A DNA stretch of 64,000 bases from Acidimicrobiales bacterium (lineage in GTDB: Bacteria > Actinomycetota > Acidimicrobiia > Acidimicrobiales > Aldehydirespiratoraceae), in assembly GCA_041394245.1 (NCBI GenBank), contig JAWKIR010000002.1, positions 124,001-188,000 on the forward strand, read 5' to 3'. A model generated the notes under the pieces. It was given only the letters and a program-made list of their open reading frames with translations, searched no databases and was not told the origin of the DNA. Position numbers and translations under genes: made by a program. Shown piece after piece: positions 31,819 through 38,890 of the stretch (position 1 is its first letter; every line of letters begins with the position of its first letter).

Positions 31819-32577
31819 ATGCCGTGGGTCGACCAGCACTGTCACATTCCTCCGGGAGCCGACGGTGCGGCGCAAGTCGCCGATGCTCGCGCCGCAGGGG
31901 TCCTGCGCATGGTCACGGTCGGCACGACCCTCGAACAGAGTCGGAAGATGATCGCTGTGGCCCGAGCCCACGACGGGGTGTGGGCGACGGCCGGGATCCA
32001 CCCTCACGACGCCACGGACGGGATCGACGGACTCGAGGAGCTCCTCGACGCGACGGAGGTGGTCGCCGTGGGGGAGTGCGGCCTCGACTACCACTACGAC
32101 CACTCGCCGCGTGACGTGCAGGCCGACGTCTTCCGCCGTCAGATCGCCATCGCCCACCGTCGCGACCTTCCGCTCGTGATCCACACCCGCAGCGCCTGGG
32201 ACGACACCTTCGCCATCCTCGATGAGGAGGGCACGCCGCGACGGACCGTGTTCCACTGCTTCACCGGTGGGGCCGCCGAGGGGGCGGAGTGTCTGGCCCG
32301 GGGCGCGCTGCTGTCGTTCTCCGGGATCGTCACCTTCCCGAGCGGTGGCGACCTGCGCGAGGCCGCCGTGGCGTGCCCGCTCGATCGGCTGCTGGTCGAG
32401 ACCGACAGCCCGTATCTCGCCCCGGTGCCCCATCGGGGCAAGCCGAACCGGCCGGCCCTCGTGCCGCTCGTCGGTGCCGCAGTTGCCGCGGCGAAAGGGT
32501 GCGCGGTCGACGACGTGGAGACGGCGACGTGGGAAACCGCCGCCGAGTTCTACGGTTTCGACGAGGACCGAACCTGA
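31819..32577 (+). CDS. tatD: TatD-family metal-dependent DNase
   Basis: 252-residue TIM-barrel hydrolase. Metal ligands appear in DQHCHIP (near the N-terminus), AVGECGLDYHYD (the family Glu), PLVIHTRSA, FHCFTGG and ETDSPYLAP. TatD proteins act as 3'-5' exonucleases in DNA repair or as related hydrolases. The ATG is 13 bases after metG, so co-transcription is likely. The start is firm because the barrel begins at residue 4. Confidence 0.94.
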   Translation: MPWVDQHCHIPPGADGAAQVADARAAGVLRMVTVGTTLEQSRKMIAVARAHDGVWATAGIHPHDATDGIDGLEELLDATEVVAVGECGLDYHYDHSPRDVQADVFRRQIAIAHRRDLPLVIHTRSAWDDTFAILDEEGTPRRTVFHCFTGGAAEGAECLARGALLSFSGIVTFPSGGDLREAAVACPLDRLLVETDSPYLAPVPHRGKPNRPALVPLVGAAVAAAKGCAVDDVETATWETAAEFYGFDEDRT

Positions 32578-32596
32578 TTTTCGTCGGTGGCGAAGG

Positions 32597-32625
32597 TTGC
32601 AATTGTGTTACGGCGCTTCTACCGT
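32597..32625 (+). promoter_or_regulatory. Promoter of the Rpf-like gene (TTGCAA-17-TACCGT)
   Basis: TTGCAA (32597-32602) and TACCGT (32620-32625) are separated by exactly 17 bases. This gives a leader of about 55 bases with a good ribosome binding site, and makes the in-frame TTG at 32597 an unlikely start codon. Confidence 0.5.
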
Positions 32626-32686
32626 CGCGCGTCGTACGGAGTCCATCGGTCGCGTCAGCGGCGGTGGCAGAGGGAAGGACGGAGCT

Positions 32687-33367
32687 CTGGACGGCACTCG
32701 CCGCGCACTGACCGGACCCACCTTCTTCGTGGCGGTGGTCATGCTCACGATCGTCTCGCTGATGGCACCGGCCGGCGCGCTCACGCCGTTGGCCCAGACC
32801 GACGTCGCCGCGTTCACCAGCCGCGCCGAGGCCTGGACCGACGCTCGCGACGAGTACCGCGACACCGCGCACGAGCAGGCGTTGGAGTTGGCCGAGACGG
32901 CCCGCCAGGCGGAACTCGACCGCGTCGCGGCCGAGGAAGCCGAGCGGATCGCCGAGGCCGAGCGGCGTGCCGCCGAGGAGATCGCCCGGACGAGCACCAC
33001 CACATCGCCCCCGACCACGACGACCGCGGCCCCCACGACAACCGCAGCACCGACCACCACGGCGCCGAGCACGGTGGCGGCGGCGCCGGCGACGGGCGCA
33101 CCCACCGCGGCACAGATGGCGGCGCTCCGACAGTGCGAGGCCAGCGGGAACTATGGCGCGGTCAGCGTCAACGGCCGCTATCGCGGCGCCTACCAGTTCT
33201 CCCAGGCCACGTGGGACTGGATCGCCGGCATCAGCGGCTCGCCCCTGGTGGGCATCGATCCTGCGGCAGCGAGTCCCGGCGATCAGGATGCGATGGCGCT
33301 CGCCCTGTGGCATCAGCGGGGGTGGTCGCCATGGCCGATCTGTGGCGCCCAGGCCGCAGCCTCCTGA
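32687..33367 (+). CDS. Resuscitation-promoting-factor-like secreted transglycosylase
   Basis: Cell-wall lytic enzyme, about 226 residues. A signal peptide (TFFVAVVMLTIVSLMAPAGA) is followed by a helical Ala/Glu/Arg-rich stretch (about 40-95), a Thr/Pro/Ala linker and the C-terminal transglycosylase-like domain: LRQCEASGNYGAVSVNGRYR, then GAYQFSQATWDWIAG and LALWHQRGWSPWPICG, with Glu of CEASG as catalytic acid. No ATG, GTG or well-placed TTG fits. The CTG at 32687, with AGGGAAGGACGGAG just upstream, is the best start. Expected role: peptidoglycan cleavage during growth resumption. Confidence 0.87.
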   Translation: MDGTRRALTGPTFFVAVVMLTIVSLMAPAGALTPLAQTDVAAFTSRAEAWTDARDEYRDTAHEQALELAETARQAELDRVAAEEAERIAEAERRAAEEIARTSTTTSPPTTTTAAPTTTAAPTTTAPSTVAAAPATGAPTAAQMAALRQCEASGNYGAVSVNGRYRGAYQFSQATWDWIAGISGSPLVGIDPAAASPGDQDAMALALWHQRGWSPWPICGAQAAAS

Positions 33368-33374
33368 GCAACGG

Positions 33375-34187
33375 GTGACCCACTCTCCGCAGGACCTGCG
33401 AGCGCTCATGGAGCGCCACGGCCTCGAGGCCCGGCGGGCGCTCGGCCAGAACTTCGTGGTCGACCCCAACACGGTACGGCGCATCGCCCGGCTGGCCGGT
33501 GTCGAGGCCGGCGACCCGGTCGTCGAGATCGGCCCCGGTCTGGGGTCGCTGACCCTTGCACTGCTCGAACGGGGGGCCGAGGTCACCGCCGTCGAGATGG
33601 ACCGCGACCTGGTTCCCGTACTGCGGGAGGTCGTGGAACCCCACGGTGCGCGGGTGATCGAGGGCGATGCGCGCGAGGTCGACTGGGACGTCGTGCTCGC
33701 CTCCCACCGGCAGTGGACCCTCGTCGCCAACCTGCCCTACAACGTCGCCACACCGCTGGTGCTCGACCTGCTCCGCGACGTCCCTCGGATCACGTCGATG
33801 CTCGTGATGGTCCAGCGTGAAGCGGGCGAACGCCTGGCCGCGTCCGTGGGCGACAAGGCCATCGGCATCCCGTCGATCCTGGTCGCCTATCACGGCATCG
33901 CCGAAGTGGTCGGACGGGTCCCCGCCACCGTGTTCCACCCGCAGCCGAAGGTCGAGTCGGTCCTCGTGCGCATCGACCGCCACGAGAGGCCACCGGTGTC
34001 GACCCCGTTGTCGGTCATCGATCCGATCCTGCGTGCCGCCTACGGCCAACGCCGCAAGATGCTCCGCCGATCGCTCGGTTCGCTCGTGTCCGACGAAGCG
34101 TTCGTGGCGGCCGGGGTCGACCCGACGGCACGCCCCGAGACACTCGACCTGGGCGCTTGGGCCCGTCTCGCCGCTCAGCCCCGCTGA
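33375..34187 (+). CDS. rsmA: 16S rRNA dimethyladenosine transferase RsmA (KsgA)
   Basis: Adds two methyl groups to each of A1518 and A1519 of 16S rRNA. The 270 residues hold RRALGQNFVVD, the SAM motif VVEIGPGLGSLT, the acidic strand AVEMDRD, and the catalytic motif IV as LVANLPYNVATPLV. The C-terminal helical domain contains RAAYGQRRKMLRRSLGS, typical of the family. The GTG lies 7 bases after the Rpf stop. Its 3' end overlaps the convergent MBL gene by 13 bases. Confidence 0.96.
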   Translation: MTHSPQDLRALMERHGLEARRALGQNFVVDPNTVRRIARLAGVEAGDPVVEIGPGLGSLTLALLERGAEVTAVEMDRDLVPVLREVVEPHGARVIEGDAREVDWDVVLASHRQWTLVANLPYNVATPLVLDLLRDVPRITSMLVMVQREAGERLAASVGDKAIGIPSILVAYHGIAEVVGRVPATVFHPQPKVESVLVRIDRHERPPVSTPLSVIDPILRAAYGQRRKMLRRSLGSLVSDEAFVAAGVDPTARPETLDLGAWARLAAQPR

Positions 34188-35131
34188 TCGGCCCACAGTT
34201 CTGCCATCGCGCCGATCAACTCCATCACCGGGGTCGTGGCGCCGCCGCCTCGGAACTCGCGGTAGCAGGTGTCGACCAGCGTGACGATCCGCTCGGGCTC
34301 GCCCCAGTCGCTCCACCGGTCGAGCGAGAGGTCGCGGGCCGCGTCGGCCACCGACATCTCGCGGTCGAACCGGTCACGGCACTCGCGATGGCAGTACCGG
34401 AGGTACTCACGGATCTCGCGCAGACCGGAAAGGTCGGTGATCGGTCCGTGACCGGGGACGATCGTCTCGGGGTTCCATGCCTCGATCACGTCGAAGGCGC
34501 CGAGAAGCTCGGGGATGGAACCGGCCCAGAGGATGGGATGACCCTCGACGAACACGATGTCGCCGGTGAAGACCGTGGACCGACCCGGCACGTGGACGAG
34601 CACATCGCCCTCGGTGTGGGCAGGGCCCACTTCGACCATCTCGACCGTCGTGTCGCCCACCGTGCGTACGAGCCGACCGTCGAATGTGACGGTTGGGGTC
34701 GGGCGGTCGATCCCCTCGAATTGAAAGGCGCTGAAGCAGTGGAGAAAGAACTGGCCGGTCACCCCCATCTCGGCGGCCACGTCCATGAACGCCGCCATCG
34801 TCTCCGGCCGTTCGGTTGCCATCTCCCGCGCCGCGGCAGTCGAAGCGATCACTTCGCAATCGAGGAGTTCGTTGCCGTTGCAGTGGTCTCCGTTGCTGTG
34901 GGTGTTCACCAGCGACGTGATCGTCGCACCGGGAGCGGCATCGGCGAAGCCCTCGAGCATCGCCCGAGTCAGGGGAAGGTCGATCAGGGTGTCGACCAGG
35001 AGGGCATCGTCGCCGTCGACGATCAGGCCGGCGTTGCTCCAACACCAGCCACCGTCGGGCTGGAGCCAGGCCCAGTTGCCATTGCCGAGATCGTGGAGCC
35101 CCCGGGTGAACGGGCGGGTGCCAAGTGCCAT
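34175..35131 (-). CDS. MBL-fold metallo-hydrolase
   Basis: 318 residues of metallo-beta-lactamase fold. The metal motif is THSNGDHCNGN (HxxxDH form: first His replaced in part, D and H kept), with VGPAHTEGDVLVHVP, FTGDIVFVEGHP and VPGHGP supplying further ligands. The reaction is unknown; family members hydrolyse lactones, thioesters or similar. The ATG at 35131 follows TAGGGT by 6 bases. That promoter overlaps the one of ispE on the opposite strand. Confidence 0.87.
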   Translation of the reverse strand: MALGTRPFTRGLHDLGNGNWAWLQPDGGWCWSNAGLIVDGDDALLVDTLIDLPLTRAMLEGFADAAPGATITSLVNTHSNGDHCNGNELLDCEVIASTAAAREMATERPETMAAFMDVAAEMGVTGQFFLHCFSAFQFEGIDRPTPTVTFDGRLVRTVGDTTVEMVEVGPAHTEGDVLVHVPGRSTVFTGDIVFVEGHPILWAGSIPELLGAFDVIEAWNPETIVPGHGPITDLSGLREIREYLRYCHRECRDRFDREMSVADAARDLSLDRWSDWGEPERIVTLVDTCYREFRGGGATTPVMELIGAMAELWADQRG

Positions 35132-35137
35132 CCGCGC

Positions 35138-35147
35138 ACCCTAGCCT
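35138..35147. promoter_or_regulatory. Two divergent -10 boxes sharing one TA
   Basis: ACCCTAGCCT contains TAGCCT for ispE (35142-35147, 6 bases before GTG 35154) and, on the other strand, TAGGGT for the MBL gene (35143-35138, 6 bases before ATG 35131). The same TA pair serves both. The start codons are only 22 bases apart. Confidence 0.55.
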
Positions 35148-35153
35148 TCGGCC

Positions 35154-35864
35154 GTGATCACGATCTCCGCTCCGGCCAAGCTGACGGTGTCGCTGGCGAT
35201 GACCGGTCGCCGTGACGACGGCTACCACCTGATCGACGCCGAGATGGTGAGCCTCGACCTCCACGACACGCTCGAGATCAGTGAGGGCGACGGTCTCGAG
35301 ATCGTCGGTCCGGCCGGGACCGAGGCCGTCGTCGCCGACGACGACAATCTGGTGCGCCGGGCGCTACGGCTGTGTGGTCGGACCGCTCACGTGCGCGTCA
35401 TCAAGCGCATTCCCGCGGGTGCAGGGCTCGGCGGTGGATCGGCCGACGCGGCGGCGGTACTTCGATGGGCGGGGTACGACGACGAGATCGCGGCTGCGTC
35501 GATCGGCGCCGACGTGGCGTTTTGTCTGCGAGGTGGCCGTGCCCGGGTCGGTGGCATCGGTGAGATCATCGAACCGCTGCCACACCTCCCTCGGACGTTC
35601 ACCCTGCTGACGCCACCGATCTTCTGCTCGACCCCCGCGGTCTATGCGGCATGGGATCGGCTCGGCGGGCCGAGGGGCGAGCACGGAAACGATCTCGAAC
35701 CCGCCGCGCTGGCGGTCGCACCGGAACTGGCCCCGTGGCGCGACGAATTGGCCCGAGCGACGGGCCAACGGCCACGCCTCGCCGGTAGCGGCAGCACGTG
35801 GTTCGTCGAAGGTGCGTTTCCGGGACCGGGGCGAGTGGTGGCGACGACGGTCGCTGCCGGCTGA
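35154..35864 (+). CDS. ispE: 4-diphosphocytidyl-2-C-methyl-D-erythritol kinase
   Basis: GHMP kinase of the MEP isoprenoid pathway. At 236 residues it is shorter than the usual 280-310. The N-terminal motif is ISAPAKLTVSLAMTGRRDDG, then YHLIDAEM. The ATP loop is PAGAGLGGGSADAAA, and the C-terminal glycine motif LAGSGSTWFV is present, so all three GHMP motifs remain and the shortening lies in the linkers. The GTG start fits the leaderless promoter. It is adjacent to rsmA in position, as in many actinobacteria, but with the MBL gene inserted between. Confidence 0.9.
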   Translation: MITISAPAKLTVSLAMTGRRDDGYHLIDAEMVSLDLHDTLEISEGDGLEIVGPAGTEAVVADDDNLVRRALRLCGRTAHVRVIKRIPAGAGLGGGSADAAAVLRWAGYDDEIAAASIGADVAFCLRGGRARVGGIGEIIEPLPHLPRTFTLLTPPIFCSTPAVYAAWDRLGGPRGEHGNDLEPAALAVAPELAPWRDELARATGQRPRLAGSGSTWFVEGAFPGPGRVVATTVAAG

Positions 35865-35892
35865 CGCCTCGGAGGAGGCAGGGCAGGGGGCC

Positions 35893-35985
35893 CTACTTCT
35901 TGCGCTGGTGGCGCGTCCTTCGGAGCATCTTCTTGTGCTTCTTCTTCCGCATGCGCTTGCGGCGCTTCTTGATCAGTGAACCCAC
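35893..35985 (-). CDS. Ribosomal protein bS22-like (AURKAIP1/COX24 motif), 30 residues
   Basis: Tiny basic protein starting (M)GSLIKKRRKRMRKKKHKKML and ending RRTRHQRKK. The KKRRKRM-KKKH-K-LRRTRHQR pattern is the bacterial form of the AURKAIP1/COX24 domain, known in actinobacteria as bS22 on the small ribosomal subunit. It starts with GTG, 8 bases after TAGCGT, so it is likely leaderless. It is convergent with ispE and too short for default gene callers. It is the second such ribosomal micro-gene in the window. Confidence 0.88.
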   Translation of the reverse strand: MGSLIKKRRKRMRKKKHKKMLRRTRHQRKK

Positions 35986-35993
35986 GGTGCCCG

Positions 35994-35999
35994 ACGCTA
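35994..35999 (-). promoter_or_regulatory. -10 hexamer TAGCGT, leaderless promoter of bS22
   Basis: It ends 8 bases before the GTG at 35985. Confidence 0.5.
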
Positions 36000-36126
36000 C
36001 AGGGACAGAGGCCGAGGCCCACCCCGAGAAATCCGGGATTCGGTGTAATCCGGGTCACCCGTGGGCGTTGTGAGGAGTGCCGACGCGCGGCACGCAACGA
36101 CATCACGACGAACAGAGAGACGAGCG

Positions 36127-37029
36127 ATGAACCGATTCCCCCATCCTCCCCGCCGGGTGGCGCTTCTGGCGGCCGGCCTGGTCCTGGCGCTGCTCGCGAC
36201 CATGCCCGGACCGGCGGCGGCCGGGTTCGCCGGCAACGAAGCGGACTCGACCCCGGCCCGCGGTGAACATCCCCTTCGGCGCGCCATCAGCCACCTGCCG
36301 GGCCGCGTGTTGGACCTTCCCGACACGGATGTGGCGCTGCGCCTGCACTGCGCTCCGCGCTCGACCGACCGCCGCACCCCCGCGGTCGCCTGCGAATGGT
36401 CCGGCGGCGACGATGCCGACATCGGCTCCTGGCAACTCTGGCGGCTCCAGGTTCGACCGGCGCAGGACAGCCGGGTGCTCGTGGCCGAGGTCGGTGTGGG
36501 CACGACGTCCTTCCTCGACACCGGGGTCATCGCGCCGTCGGCCTACCTGTACGCCGTCCTCGCGGTCGACGGCGCCGGCGAGATCGTCGGTCGAAGCCGC
36601 GTGGCCACGGTGACGCTGACGCCACCCGCCCACGAGGTCGAGCCGATGCGTCTCTCCTGTGCCCCGAGTCGCGTCGAGTCCGACGCGGCGCTCACCGTGT
36701 CGGTGGGTTGTGCATGGAACCCGGTCACCGCCCCCGCGGCCGTCGGCTATGTCGTCTGGAAGCGCACCGACGACGGCGAGAGGACGGTGCTCGCCCGGGT
36801 CGGTCTGTCGACGACCGCGATCCGCGACGATGCTGTGGCGTTCGGTCATCGCTACGCCTACCTCGTCACCGCCGTCGACGGCGACGGCCACGAGGTCGGT
36901 CGCAGCCGGGTCGAGAGCGTTGCCATCCCGCGACCCGATCGCCCTGCGCCCGAGAACACCGCGCCGGACGACGAAGCGCCGCAGCGGCCGTCGGAGATCC
37001 GTCGCAGCGCCCGCCCGGACGCGGACTGA
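36127..37029 (+). CDS. Secreted protein with two fibronectin-III-like repeats
   Basis: 300 residues. A signal peptide (VALLAAGLVLALLATMPGPAAAG) precedes two related beta domains. Repeat 1 is about 77-170 (LHCAPRS..., WQLWRLQ, FLDTGVIAPSAYLYAVLAVD) and repeat 2 about 178-275 (LSCAPSR..., YVVWKR, IRDDAVAFGHRYAYLVTAVD). Each carries a pair of cysteines near its start. The tail is polar. No enzyme motif is seen, so binding or adhesion is possible. It lies upstream of the ECF sigma factor on the same strand, 93 bases away, and may be part of its regulon or operon. The ATG has GAGACGAG nearby. Confidence 0.75.
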   Translation: MNRFPHPPRRVALLAAGLVLALLATMPGPAAAGFAGNEADSTPARGEHPLRRAISHLPGRVLDLPDTDVALRLHCAPRSTDRRTPAVACEWSGGDDADIGSWQLWRLQVRPAQDSRVLVAEVGVGTTSFLDTGVIAPSAYLYAVLAVDGAGEIVGRSRVATVTLTPPAHEVEPMRLSCAPSRVESDAALTVSVGCAWNPVTAPAAVGYVVWKRTDDGERTVLARVGLSTTAIRDDAVAFGHRYAYLVTAVDGDGHEVGRSRVESVAIPRPDRPAPENTAPDDEAPQRPSEIRRSARPDAD

Positions 37030-37122
37030 CGCACTGTCGGTCCCGCGCAGGTGTCCGGTGCATCGGCCCCGTCGTCACGGGTGCCGCCGTCAACCCGTCG
37101 TGATCGGTCACGCTGGAGACCG

Positions 37123-37704
37123 GTGGACCACCATCGTGACCACGACGACCTGCTCGACGAGCGTGAGCTCGTCGAGCAGGCGCGTGTCGATGTCGACGCC
37201 TTCGCCGTCCTGTACGGGCGCTACGTGGACAGAATCCATGCCTTCGCTCATCGGCGTTGCGGCGATGGCCCACTGGCCGAAGACATCACCGCGGCCACGT
37301 TCGAGCGGGCGCTGCGCGGACTCGACGGCTTCTCGTGGGGACCCGGCGGCATCGGCCCCTGGCTGTTTCGCATCGCTGCGAACGAACTCACCGACCACCA
37401 TCGGCGACGGGGTCGGCGCCGCGGTGACCGTGCCCAACGCGCTGCGGATCGCCTGCAGGATCGGGCGGCGATCGATGATCTCGACCGGATCGACGAGTCG
37501 GACCGGATCGCGATCCTGCGAGCGGGTCTCGATTCGCTCAACCCGAGGTATCAGCGGGTGCTGGTGCTGCGGCACCTTTCGGGCCTCGGTCACGAAGAGG
37601 CGGCCCGGGCAATGGGTCTGACGCCGTCGTTGATGGCCGTGCTCGTGCACCGGGCCAACGCCGCGCTGCGGCGAGCCGTGGAACGACTGGAGGAACCGAC
37701 GTGA
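37123..37704 (+). CDS. ECF-family RNA polymerase sigma factor
   Basis: 193 residues with the two sigma domains of group 4 factors. Region 2 is AFAVLYGRYVDRIHAFAHRR to FERALRGLDGF with ADITAATF-like core (AEDITAATF). Region 4 is LNPRYQRVLVLRHLSGLGHE to MGLTPSLMAVLVHRANAAL, the helix-turn-helix that reads the -35 element. GGAG precedes the GTG at 37123. It overlaps the next gene by 4 bases (GTGA), the usual linkage of a sigma factor with its regulator. No clear ECF autoregulatory promoter was identified. Confidence 0.9.
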   Translation: MDHHRDHDDLLDERELVEQARVDVDAFAVLYGRYVDRIHAFAHRRCGDGPLAEDITAATFERALRGLDGFSWGPGGIGPWLFRIAANELTDHHRRRGRRRGDRAQRAADRLQDRAAIDDLDRIDESDRIAILRAGLDSLNPRYQRVLVLRHLSGLGHEEAARAMGLTPSLMAVLVHRANAALRRAVERLEEPT

Positions 37705-38702
37705 CCAGCGATGACAACCCGCTCGCCCCGTTGGCCGAGATCGACGTGCCCGATCTCGACCCGGTGCGGCGCGACCGACTCGAGGCCGCCCTGCGGGTCC
37801 GGTTCGCCGAGCACCGGAACGTGGCACCGCGCCGGCCCGTCCCTCGCGGTCTCGTCGTCGGCCCCGCCCTCGCCCTGGTGCTGCTGATCGCCACGATCGC
37901 CTTCCTCGTCCGTGGCGAGACCGCAGTCGCCGCGCTCGAGATCCGCGACGCCGAGAACGTCGTGGTCATGCTGCCGGACGGGGAGGTCGTGACCGATCCC
38001 GCCGACGGGTTCGCATTGGTCGACGGCGCCGTCGTCGTGGTCGGGGAGGGGGGCACGGTGACGATCGACGAGGTGACGCTGCCAGCCGGAACCAGGGTCG
38101 TGGTGCGCAGCGGCCGCCTCGTGAGCGAGACGACGGCGACGACCACCACCGACCGCCCGGCCACCGCGCTGGACGAGACGTCGGATGACAGGCCGGCCGG
38201 CGCCCGTCCATCCGAGGTGCCGGAGGCCACGACCACGACGACGGCACCCGCCCGGCCCACGCCGTCATCGACGACGACCACCGAGCCGGCGCCGCCGTCG
38301 ACTCGGCCGTCGGCCCCTCCGGTCGAGTCCCGCGCTCCGTCCGACCCGGCCCCCGGCGTGATCGCACCCGACCCGCCGGGCGACAGCCCGCCGGGTGTCG
38401 AGCTGGCCGTCTCGCTGCGAGTCAGCGTGCGTGACGGCGCGGTTCGGGTCGGCTGGAGTGTCGACGGTTCGCTCGATCCGGGTTGGCGAGTGGTGGTCGT
38501 GCGCACGGCCGACGGGTCCGAACCGGTCGACCTCGCCGGCGCCGTCGTCGTCGCCGAGGGCGCCCGGGGTGAGTCGGCCGAACCCTTCGGAGATCTGCCC
38601 GAGCGGATCGAGACGCTGCGCTATCGGGTGCTCGTGCTCGACGAGGGAGACGGGGTCGTCGCCCGCAGTGCGGTCCAGACGATCGCGGCGCCCGGTTCGT
38701 GA
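37701..38702 (+). CDS. Single-pass membrane protein, probable anti-sigma partner
   Basis: 333 residues: a cytoplasmic N-terminus (1-50) that could hold the sigma factor, one membrane helix (GLVVGPALALVLLIATIAFL), then an outer region that starts FecR-like (DAENVVVMLPDGEVV, VVVGEGGTVTIDEVTLPAG), a Thr/Pro/Ser linker (about 150-225) and a C-terminal beta domain resembling the FN3-like repeats of the secreted protein upstream. No zinc-binding anti-sigma motif (HxxxCxxC) is seen. The sigma-partner role rests on the 4-base overlap and topology, so it is inference. Confidence 0.68.
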   Translation: MTSDDNPLAPLAEIDVPDLDPVRRDRLEAALRVRFAEHRNVAPRRPVPRGLVVGPALALVLLIATIAFLVRGETAVAALEIRDAENVVVMLPDGEVVTDPADGFALVDGAVVVVGEGGTVTIDEVTLPAGTRVVVRSGRLVSETTATTTTDRPATALDETSDDRPAGARPSEVPEATTTTTAPARPTPSSTTTTEPAPPSTRPSAPPVESRAPSDPAPGVIAPDPPGDSPPGVELAVSLRVSVRDGAVRVGWSVDGSLDPGWRVVVVRTADGSEPVDLAGAVVVAEGARGESAEPFGDLPERIETLRYRVLVLDEGDGVVARSAVQTIAAPGS

Positions 38703-38731
38703 AGGGGCCGTCGATCTCGCGAGCGGCGCGG

Positions 38732-38737
38732 TACCGT
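38732..38737 (+). promoter_or_regulatory. Possible -10 box TACCGT of the tRNA gene
   Basis: It lies 16 bases before the tRNA 5' end, leaving a short 5' leader. Confidence 0.4.
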
Positions 38738-38753
38738 GAGGCGTCCACCTCGG

Positions 38754-38829
38754 TGGCCCGTAGTTCAGTTGGTAGAACGCCGGCCTTTGGAGCCGGATGT
38801 CGCAGGTTCGAGCCCTGCCGGGCCAGCCA
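38754..38829 (+). tRNA. tRNA-Gln (anticodon TTG)
   Basis: Complete cloverleaf: acceptor stem TGGCCCG/CGGGCCA, D-arm GTTC/GAAC, anticodon stem CCGGC/GCCGG with loop CTTTGGA (anticodon TTG, reads CAA and probably CAG), and T-arm GCAGG/CCTGC with loop TTCGAGC. Discriminator G and an encoded CCA end follow. It lies just upstream of the glmU-like and prs genes, a common actinobacterial position. Confidence 0.95.
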
Positions 38830-38890
38830 TCGCAGCGTCCGCCCCACCCACGTGTTCGTGCTGTCGTCGGTGCCGCGCTAGAAACGGTTC

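Noticed and set aside
32578..32686. c-di-AMP (ydaO) riboswitch before the Rpf-like gene
   Set aside because: Such elements are common before actinobacterial rpf genes, but the leader predicted here is only about 55 bases, too short for the aptamer.
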